From: Rhyzopertha dominica
Taxonomy: Eukaryota > Arthropoda > Insecta > Coleoptera > Bostrichidae
Direction: 5' to 3'
DNA: 64,000 bases
Assembly (NCBI GenBank): GCA_025024175.1
Contig: QCXZ01000137.1
Location: forward strand, 16,058,001 to 16,122,000
Shown: in pieces, positions 49,286 to 59,500 of the stretch
Layout of the letters: every line of letters starts with the position of its first letter
Position numbering within the stretch: position 1 is the stretch's first letter
The notes under the pieces: generated by a model
Told to the model about the DNA's origin: nothing
The model's input: only the letters and a program-made list of their open reading frames with translations
The model's database searches: none
Made by a program: the position numbers and the translations under genes

Positions 49286-50917
49286 AAAAGTAAGTAAATG
49301 ACGATTTAGCATGCCGTTTCACATTTATTAACCAGGACTGCTGAATGATTGATATCTTTTAACAGCATCTTCTGATCATCATACTAATTTGCATCTTCAT
49401 TAACTCATCGATGCTAGGTGATGACGATAGGCTGAATTTTGTGGAATTACGTTACTTTGGAGTCGTAGCACCACATGATTCAGCTTACCGTTCACTTAAT
49501 ACTCGGCTAACAGTGGTATGTATGATAATTTTGTAGTTTTTATTCAATGGCTTTGTGCAAATAAAGCTAGGTATCATTTTGCTTAATTTAGTTATTGTTA
49601 ATCTATATTATACATTGTACTAATGTGAACTATCTTATAATCGTCACACTTAGCTAACAAAATTCTCAGGCTAACGCACTTCAGTAAAATGTATTGGTAA
49701 AAGATGATTTTTAATTCTTTTAATTAGGTACTTAGCTAATTTATTGCGTTGAAAATATCATGAAGAATTTTTTACATTCTATTACAAAAAATAAGTGAAA
49801 GCTATGAAACTAATTACAAACTAGATGCATGACTGCATTCATTTTTTTTAATTCAGTGGGTCACTTAATTTATGCCTTTATAGAAATAAATGAGAAGTTT
49901 TATGATAGTAATAATTATTTTGTTTGTTAAGGTCTTTGAACAGAGGTGACTCGGAAGGAGTACCTTCTACAGCATTGCGTGAAATAAGTCTTCTAAAAGG
50001 CTTACACCACTCTGCCATTGTCGAATTGTTAGATGTGATATACACTGAAGAAAGACTGTACCTTGTATTTGAATATTTGGACATAGACTTGAAAAAGTAT
50101 CTCGATAAATGCAAGAGGAAATTGGAATCAGATCTAATAAAAGTACTTCATTAAAGTTAGTTTTTGGTGTAGTGCATTTAATAAAAGCTTTTTTTTTAGA
50201 GCTACATGAAGCAGCTGCTCGAGGGTATTGCATATCTTCACTTGCATCAGATCTTGCACAGGGACCTAAAACCCCAAAATCTGCTATTAGATAAGGAAGG
50301 ACACATTAAGTTGGCTGATTTTGGATTATCTAGGTCATTTTCTTTACCAATGAGAATTTATACCCATGAAGTGGTTACGTTATGGTATAGAGCACCGGAA
50401 TTGTTGCTTGGTGCTAAAATGTATTGCACAGGGGTTGATATTTGGAGTTTGGGATGTATAATGGCTGAAATGGTATGGTGTTTAATTATTTTAAATGTGT
50501 TGAATACATACGATAATTGTTCTATTTTTTGCTTTCATTTCAGTGTACTAGAAGGGCATTATTTCCAGGGGATTCAGAAATTGATCAGATCTATAGAATA
50601 TTTCGTTTCCTTGGTACACCAACAGACAATTTGTGGGAAGGAGTAAGCAGACTTCCCGATTATAAAGCAAACTTTCCAAAGTGGGAACCTCAAAACATAA
50701 AAGAATGTATTCCTGTAACAAATGAAGAAGAAAACTTTTTAAAGGTACAAAGTGGTACATTTTTTGACAATAATTCAGTTTTTTCTTGTTTTAGTTGCTT
50801 TTAGTGTATGATCCAATGAAAAGAAAATCTGCCAGACATCTTTTACAGAATAGTTATTTTAATGGGACAAAACTCACTCCTCCTGATTTGGATTGTTTTA
50901 AAAAGGATGATGATTAA
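49165..50917 (+). CDS. Cdk2: Cyclin-dependent kinase, Cdk2 type
   Basis: Five exons: 49165-49289, 49932-50142, 50200-50472, 50544-50744 and 50795-50917, 933 nt, 310 residues. Kinase motifs in order: Gly loop GEGTYG (14-19), catalytic Lys36 in VAIKKI, cyclin-binding helix PSTALRE (53-59), HRDLKPQN (132-139), DFG (152-154), T-loop [16 protein letters not shown] with the activating Thr167, and [22 protein letters not shown] and DVIYTEE..LYLVFE fit Cdk2 better than Cdk1. It drives S-phase entry with cyclin E/A. Oddities: PSTALRE instead of PSTAIRE, KAGEG instead of KIGEG, and DFGLSRSF. Introns 2-5 are short; the first is 642 bp. Start 49165 matches the family N-terminus. Confidence 0.93.
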
Positions 50918-53150
50918 GAATTGTTTGCATGCTAATAAATTTTTTTATTCTATTAGTATTTTATTTTTTTTAGCCTGCATGACCACTTTTATGAGCACGT
51001 CCCAAGTGTTCAAACTGTTAAAAAAAATATTTACTTGGTAAGCTATAAAAGGTATTGCAATTTAAGCTTATGTTGTTTTGTATTTGCTTCACTCTCCAAA
51101 AAATTGTGGAAAAAACACTAATTTGTCAAATAACACTATAAAGGTTATATCCAATAATTAGAATAAAAACCATATTTATTCACAAATTGAAGTAGCAATG
51201 TTGTCATTTAATATAGATTGGTGAAATAATGACATAGCTATTTATTAGTTCGTTATTATAGCTTATGTTTTTGAGCAGTAATACTGCGTTATTTTTTGTC
51301 CTTAATTTTTAATAGTATTAGAAGTAATATTTAGCCTTCAAATTGGTCAAAAATATAAATTTTAACTTTAAAAAACTTGAAGTTTGTAATTTATAACTGG
51401 TAACTCAGTGATGTAACCTATAAAAAAATTATTTTGCTTTCACATTATAGGAGAACAGTATTAACGTTATAGTTTTCATGTGCCATATTAGTGATATTAA
51501 TTGCATAACTTACAAATAAACCATTTATTTTGCATTAAAGTAACTCGGTTTCATTTTTTTTAACCTTGTATAAATTGAAATAGATTGTGTAATACCATTG
51601 AAAGTATCACAGCAAATTTAAATATATGACTAAATAAATTTGTACCATTCTATATCAACAAAATATTAAAAAAAAATATTAATTTAAAAGGCTTTTAAAA
51701 AAATCACTTAAATTTATTTATAGGTATTATAAAAACTCCTGGCCCAAAAAAAGTTATTAAATGGGAAGAATAAAGAAGTAGACACAACATATCAAAGTTT
51801 CATGATCAGCTCTTAAAAACTCATGTGGGGCTTCATAAATTACAGAAAAAAATGTTTCCATAAGTAACTCGATAGAAATGTGGAAGGAACAAATGTTAGA
51901 AGAAATTGTGAAGATTAAAAAGAAAATCAATATAAATAAGCATATATGTTCTATCATTTCATTGGTTATATTTTGGATATTACTAGAACCACATTCAAGT
52001 TAAGGGAATAAGCATTAAATTAAGTAAAAGAGATGTATGAGTTCTGGATTATTACCATTCATTATAAAACTGCAAATAAGAATGACTTCTTTCCAGTAGT
52101 TGTATTTTTAGACTAGATAATGTACAATAAAAGCAATAATAGTGTCTGGATTTTATAAATAAACAACTCTGAAATTTATAACCTTTTAGGTACTTTACTG
52201 AACAGTTGGTTGAGGTGTAGACAGCACAGCATAGACATGCATTTTAATGTATTTAACCAATTTTTATGGATGGTATCTTTCTCTTTTTTTATTCTAAATT
52301 TGAACTAGTTAATTCTAATTTATGGAATAAATTAGGGATATTGAAACCAGGAAAGCTGGTATTTCTACATAAATGAAAAATCAGTATGAATTCTATATGG
52401 AAAGTTTATTTTACAAAAATATTTTTGCCCAAATTTATTATTGTACCATAGATTTTAATTTATATAGATCTTAATTTATCTATGATTGTAGTACTTGTAA
52501 ATAGTCATTTAAATCAATGAATAATTTAAAAAGAAATCACCTATTTAAATAAGCCCACTCAGCTTTTGTTTATTCAGAAAACATGTGTTTATCTATAAAC
52601 AAAAATATACCTGGTGAATTTTTTTATGGAGACAGTACCTATATTGTTTTATGAACATTATTTCTTTATCCTAACGATACTTTTGAGTATAATATAAATT
52701 AATAATGATACCAAAAATAAAAAAATAGTTTTTTAAATAATTAGAATTAACCACAACTATATTATTGCAAATAAACTGCATTATATTATATTGCTTATTG
52801 TTTCATTCTGGCAATAATATAAAATATTTTAATTTCATTAACACTTTCATATAAGCAGGATTTAAAGAACTTTAGTTTATTATCTACAGCTTTGTACCAT
52901 TGTAATTTGATTATTGTTAAGAAAATGAAAGATTTTCATTTATCTTATCCGCCTGTGTTTAGACTCATCTTTTCAGACTAAAAATGTTAAATGAAAATTC
53001 AATGCATAAAATAGTGAAACAGGACCAGTAAATAACTACAAAAACCTCATTTTTGCGAATAATAGTAATCAATATTAACAGACAATGTCCAGTACAAAAT
53101 GAACCTATATTAAAAATGTATAGTGGGATATCACATTATTTTGTTTCACA
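50918..53150. other. Gene-free AT-rich region
   Basis: Begins with the kinase 3' UTR (aataaat near 50934). Very AT-rich with no supported gene. Contains the 40-bp repeat at 52209. Confidence 0.45.
52209..52248. repeat. 40-bp exact match to the P-like element interior
   Basis: The segment starting gttgaggtgtagacagcaca is identical over 40 bp to 60127-60166, which lies inside the 1274-bp P-like element. The flanks do not match. It is a small fragment of the same element or of a shared repeat. Confidence 0.85.
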
Positions 53151-54443
53151 ACTTAGTCCTACAGGAGGTCAATGTAATTACAAACAGATTTAAATTTTAA
53201 TACATATGGTTTATCTATTGGGGTTAAAAAACAGTTAGTTTTGTATGCATTAATATAAGATGCAAACCTTAAGGGCACAAGGAAATTAATATATGATATT
53301 GTTTCTGATGATTTAACACATCCTTTAACCAATATGTACGAAAGTGTGCTACTTGACAATTCTCGTATTTTAAGACAATTTAAGTGTTTAGTTTATAGGC
53401 AAAAAACTGAAGGAATATATGTTGTCTTTTCTAACTTATACAGTGGTGACCAAACAAATAATAGTATTCTAAATTGCAGCATACATAAAACATATAAACA
53501 ATCTGATACAAAAAACATTATTAAAAGTTTTCAAGTTCGTATTACTGAAGTGCATCCCCTTAAAAGCTTTATAAAAAATGATTAGTTAATTAGCTAGCCA
53601 CATAACTTCGATTGACCACATGCATCCTGAGCTCTTAATTTTACTAACAAAATTATGTGTGATGCACAAAGATTATAGAAAAATCAATATAGGTGGCATA
53701 AGCTTGATGTTCTCAATCAATGCTGAAGATACATCAAGATTTACGTTTGTTGACTTTCCTATAATACTACCATGTTGTTTAGCTAATCCAACTGGATAAA
53801 ATTTATTTGAAAGATTATAATTAGAGCTTGTGTATATGTGATACTTTAGATATTGGGTTTTAGTTCCTGACATAACTTACATAATTGATATAACTGTCAC
53901 CACTTTTATATGAAGACACAAAAAATTTTCCTTCCTCATTGTTTGAAACTGACTAGAATGAAAATCTACATGACAAAAGTTAGAGGTAGATATAATCTAC
54001 AGATAAATTCCATTAGGACTACTGCTCTTGCTACAATAGACATTCAAGTCCATCCAAACAGTCACATTTCATTTACTAAATTAACAATTTTAGTATAATT
54101 ATAAAATCAATAACAGGTATATCAGCAATATTACCGACACAATAGTGACAAAGCTTTTGGCGAAATAAATAGGAATAATGATGGGAACACCAGAAGTGTT
54201 ATTATCAAAGCTCATACAATTTGATATGATACCAGAATATTTGGAAATATTAACAGAATTCCAAAAATTCTTGTTACAAGTAGTAATTTTCTTAAATCTT
54301 GGCAATAATGATCAGGTACTATTACCGAGATCTGAAAGTTCTGTTTTACACTGCAACAAAATGATAGGATTTAGACACACCCAAACATCAAGTAATATTT
54401 CTGCTAGTGGAAAAGTTGAGTTGTCCAAAGTAATCAGCCAGTC
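53151..54443. other. Spacer with decayed retroelement
   Basis: Open frames of 60-90 codons occur on both strands but none is recognised. A plus-strand frame at 53334-53585 (LVYRQKTEGIYVVFSNLYSG) and several minus-strand pieces may be an old LINE continuing from 54626. They cannot be joined with confidence. Confidence 0.3.
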
Positions 54444-54626
54444 TTAATAGTTTAAATTGTAATTGTAAGCCCCACAAAACATTAGCCTGCCATATGAATG
54501 TTGGGCTAGATCATTTTCAACAGCATCACGATTAGCTTTGTATATACTCACTGATGAGTTTGGTGGGATATAAACAGTACTGATTATATACCTTATACAG
54601 TCAGCAGTTTTCCTCATTTTTGTCAT
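54444..54626 (-). mobile_element. LINE endonuclease fragment
   Basis: Minus-strand frame with STVYIPPNSSVSIYKANRD, then LMFCGAYN. This is the pattern of the apurinic-type endonuclease of Jockey/CR1-type LINEs (V.YIPP.S......FCGDFN); the catalytic Asp of GDFN is replaced by Ala. It continues toward lower coordinates only as broken pieces and lies just beyond the 3' end of the TFIIIC gene. Confidence 0.6.
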
Positions 54627-54734
54627 CAGTATTAAATAAAAGCAATGATCTCAAGTGTTACATAATGAAAAATAAAATAATAAAAACAGTTTTATTCACA
54701 ATTTGATAAAATCTTATTCTCAAACAACATTATG

Positions 54735-56020
54735 TCAACTAGTATTTGATGGTTCTTGAAGATTTAAATAAATATATTTTCTTAAATCCTTCACAAGCAC
54801 TTTCAGAAGTTTGTATAACTCTATAACAGTTAACCCAAATTCACACATATGCTGCAACTCTTCCTCTTCAGCTTGTTTTATGAACCTTTTCTTTTGTTTC
54901 ATCAGCTTTCGAATAACACAATACCGCATAGGAATAGAAAGATTCTCACTATTTTCAAGCGTGAGAATTTTTTCTTTCTCCTCACGACTTAAAATTCTAG
55001 GATTCTCATCTGACGGTTCAATTATACCTTGACGCACACAGCGATTTACATCTGCTGCACCTTCCAATGTATCTTTATCATAATCAAGAACAATAACAGG
55101 AAAAAGTTGTGTACCACAAAGTAGTTTGTTCCTTAAATAATGATAGTAGTAGTTTAACTTCAAACTTGAAGGAATTTCCAGATCCTCTTTTGTTACTACA
55201 CGTTTCAAATTTTCACGGCTCATCATCTCAAGAATATCAAGTTTTGAAAGTATTTTTTCACATGTTTCTATGGGCCTACGTTCAGATGGAGTGATTTTCA
55301 AAAACTCTGAAAACTTCTGAGAAATTTCATTGTTCTGTTGATCCTTTTCCTCCAATTTCTGTGTGGAGGTGCTAGCTTTTGTAAATTCTTCAACTAGTGC
55401 TGTAGGCAGAACTTCAATGGGTGTGATTTGACTACTTTCCTGTGTTTCCATTTTATCATCCACATCATCTCGATCAGGAACAGTTTCAATATTTAATGTG
55501 CCTAAAGTAACAAAACTAATGCAAGTATCTAATACATAATTACAGTGAATGTTACATACGTTTTTCCAACTTCTGTAACAATGTCTCGTAATCCTCTTTG
55601 AACTTAAGGTCACGTAATTCTTTTGGATCTATAGGCAATTCCGCTTCTTCAGGAATTTTTGCCCATCGTAGGTTAAGAGTTTTAAATTGCTTAGTTAAAT
55701 ATCGCAGACGAAATTCGGGTGTTTTTTCAAAAATATTCGTTGAAGGTTCAGAATTTGGATCCTCCTCGAAAAACACATTTGTACCAATAGCATCTTGGTA
55801 TGTACCTGTAATTATTGCTGTTTGAATCAGGCTAACTTTTATGTTATTAATAGCTGCTCCTACCTGTAAAAACGCATTGGCCAATTTGTATAACTGGATG
55901 CTTTTGATCCAAACCAACAGCTTTGAAAAATATATCTTCCTCTGTGAAGAAATCTTGAGACAAACGGCCATCAAAGTCGAGGTACAAATACATTTCTTCT
56001 TCTTCTTCATAATCACTCAT
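54735..56020 (-). CDS. GTF3C6: TFIIIC subunit 6-like protein (GTF3C6 domain)
   Basis: Three exons: 56020-55864, 55805-55560 and 55501-54735, 1170 nt, 389 residues. Introns are 58 bp each (55863-55806 and 55559-55502). The N-terminal part matches the TFIIIC subunit 6 family: acidic start (MSDYEEEEEMYLYLDF), VIQIG..VFTGTYQDAIGT, VFFEED and YLTKQFKTLNLRWAKI. TFIIIC recruits TFIIIB and RNA polymerase III to tRNA and 5S genes. Human GTF3C6 is about 213 residues; here a 250-residue C-terminal extension in exon 3 (EIPSSLKLNYYYHYLRNKLL, CVIRKLMKQKKRFIKQ) has no recognised family. A poly(A) signal (AATAAA, minus) lies near 54690. The start codon is the only one before the acidic run. Confidence 0.75.
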
Positions 56021-56536
56021 GATTAATAGTTTATTACCAACGAACCATGTACCGGAAAATCGTTCGTTTTGTTGCTGGAACCTGGAACTACAAGTTACAA
56101 CAAATAAGTTAGGTTAAGTTTTGTTTTGATTGTCAATTTAAAAGGAATACAGCCACCTTGAAAAATTGACATAATATTTAAGTCAATTTTTTTAAGTCAT
56201 AAGTCCTTCCCAACGTTTGTGTTATGTACAAATATGCGATTAAATTGTAATTTCTGCAAATAAAGATAAATATTTTTATACTGTGATATATAAAACACAA
56301 TTTATTAACCTTTATAACGTTATGAATTCATGGGAGTAGTATCATTTTATACCGTTAAGTTACAGACTGCTAAATTCATATGATTCAGGTTGTCACTGTC
56401 AAGCATATTAACTTTTCCCGCCTTTTCAAGTCCATTAAGTGGTTGTTGCATTCTACATTGTCGTTGTTAAGATTTGCTTAAATAAGTACTTTTGGTTAAT
56501 TTATTTACGAAAAAGAATTCAAGGAATCCATTCAAA
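56021..56536. promoter_or_regulatory. Divergent promoter of the TFIIIC and MCM2 genes
   Basis: 516 bp between the two start codons, which point away from each other. Both leaders and promoters must lie here unless leader introns exist. No TATA box is convincing. The right part contains tttcccgcctttt (about 56414-56426), an E2F-like TTTCCCGC motif expected for a replication gene such as MCM2. Confidence 0.55.
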
Positions 56537-59500
56537 ATGTCCGACAGGGTAAGTTTTTTTATATTATATGGCGTGTATCAGTTTAAGTAAACAATAATTA
56601 ATTTTAGAATGAGGAATCATCACCTGCGGAATCAACTCCTAATCCACGGTCTGCTATGACATCTCCTGTACAACCTTTTGAACCTTTTGAAGATGAAAGT
56701 GTTTTACTGGGCGATTCCCAGGCTGACATGCCAGAGGAAGAAGATGGAGAGGAGCTTTTTGGAGATAACATGGAAAAGTAAGTGTGACGAAATATGATCT
56801 AGATATCCATATATTTTTTTGATTTAGGATGTACAAGATTGTATTTTGTTTTGTAAATTTTAGTTATAAACGGTATATACATTTCACTCATTTATTAAAT
56901 TTCAACTGCTTGATACTAACTTGTTATTTTAAAGTGACTATCGACCAATGCCAGCCCTAGATCACTATGATGCAGGCAATCTAGATGATGAAGATTATGA
57001 ACCCATGTCACAAACAGAACGTATGGCTGCGGAAGAAGAATTGAGACGTAGGGATCGTGAATTGGGTATAATCAGAAGAGATGATCGTGAATTGTTCTAC
57101 GATATGAGTGATGAAGAAGAAGATCCAAGGAAAAGAAGAGCAGTAGCAGAAAAAGCAGCAGCTGGTGAAACAGAAGATGTTGACATGATTGAATCCATTG
57201 AGAATCTAGAAGACACAAAGGGGTACTCAATAAAAGAATGGGTTAGCATGATTGGTCCGAGAACAGAAATTGCAAATCGTTTCAAAAACTTTTTACGCAC
57301 CTATGTCAATTCGAAAGGGCAGTATGTCTATAAAGAGCGTATCAGACGAATGTGTGAAAACAATCAGTCAAGTTTTGTGGTTGAATTTCCTACTTTGGCT
57401 ATTAAAGCTGAAGTTTTGGCCTATTTCTTGCCAGATGCTCCTCAACAAGTGCTTGAAATTTTCGATGAAGTTGCTAAGGAGATAGTCCTTTCCATGTATC
57501 CCAGTTATGAGAGGGTCACCAGTGAGATCCATGTTAGAATTTCAGATATTCCGTTGATTGAAGAACTTCGATCATTTCGGTAAGAAAAAATATTATATTG
57601 TACTTAGGTACAACATTCATGATTGCTTTTTTATTCTGTTCTATTGTAAATCCTGCTTTATCTTACTGAAAACTGAATGTTTTCAAATTAATTTAGTTGG
57701 GTCAATTTTTTTAATTTCTTTTAGGAAGCTTCATGTTAATCAGCTTGTCAGGACTATGGGTGTCGTAACTGCAACAACTGGTGTTCTGCCACAACTTTCT
57801 GTGGTCAAATATGACTGTAATAAATGTGGGTTCATTTTGGGACCTTTTGTACAGTCTCAACATACAGAACTACAGCCTGGTGTTTGTCCAGAGTGTCAGA
57901 GTTCAGGACCATTCATGGTAAGAATATAATTATCTGTGTTAAAGCTAAATATTAGTTGCTTTCCTAAAATGTTTGCTTGCTTAAAATCGTAGTTATTTTG
58001 GACATAAGAAAAGCAGAGAATGATAAGAAAAAGTGGAATAAAAAACAAAAACATGTTTTGTGTGCCTCAAGATACACCTGCCCCCCTTTACCACTCCAGT
58101 TTCCCTGTCTGTTTTATCCCATTTGCTGTTCCCGATAGTCACACCCTGTTTGCTGTACCACATCCCAAGGTAAGCAAACATGTATTTTTTCCCCATTTTA
58201 TAGTTTTTCAAACAAATTACCACCTTTATTTATTTTGCAAAATTCGTAACAATTCACTTAATCTAAAGCACCTGACTTCTTTTTTCACATATTTAAATTT
58301 AATAGATGGACAAAAGTACATTTTTAAGTAAGCAAAGAGGTGCTGGAATTTATTATTCTTAACTTTCATTGTAAACTAAGGGTAAGATCAAATTTGTTGC
58401 GATATTGCTTTTTAGTGAAAATCCTGTTTTGCTAAGGGATGTAGTAGAATGTTAGTGTAGTTAGTTTTTATCAAAAATTTTTATTGCTTGCAATTCTTTA
58501 TTATCCAAAATTCAAAAGCTGAAATAAGTTACAAAATTACAGATTCCATATGAACAGGTGAAAACATCTGTTGTTACTACAGATGCCCCAAATTGAGAAA
58601 GTTGGTATTTGCATTTTATAACGGATGTCCATAAAAACACTGGTCACGCAAGTGGTAGTTTTCTCATTTTAACACGAACGTAGTACCTGCTGTGTAAATT
58701 AGTTCGTATAATTTGGTGAACATTTGCCATTTATCACGAATGTAATCGTCATTTATTGCACTGTCAAAATAAGACACTATTACTGTTACCTCAGACTAAT
58801 AGGGGCACCGTTAATCCTTCAAAAACGTTTACTAATCACAAAATACTCTATGGATATAAGTGTAATTTGACAGATTAGTTTGTTGTACTAGCACTGCAAC
58901 GTACGTTCACAACGATTAAAACCATCACCCGCTTACTTAGCCTGTTTTTTTTATGAATTGTAGTTTTAACAGATACAGAATTGCAGCTAGTTTGCAATTA
59001 ACAATTTAATATTATGTTCGGGTTTGAAAATAAGGATTGCTGACCATACTTCCTTTATTTACATACCAGAAGCTGATATACACTGAATTTTCAGCACTAC
59101 TAATTAAATTTACTACTATTCAAATATTATGTGCACTACAATCAAATACTAAAAATGGATTGCCTTTGTCGGCTTGTACTTTATTTCACAATTTTCAAAT
59201 TCAGATTTAATGTCTCCAGAAGTTTCCATCATCTCTCCAGACCTTGACCTCACCAGATCTTTCTCAAAAAGTCTGACATTCCGACGTCATCTATCCTTTA
59301 ATGCATGCCTGTAGTGCTGACATAATATATGGCACTGATGGCAGTCACACCTTCTACTTTTTAACATTAACATTCATTATTAATACATTTATTCATGTGT
59401 TTAAACCAATCATTTTCCAATCATTCCAGAGCAGAAAACGCTTTCTTTTAAGTACAATTTTTTATAACTGGAAACAATCCAAAATCACAGGGCGCCAGAT

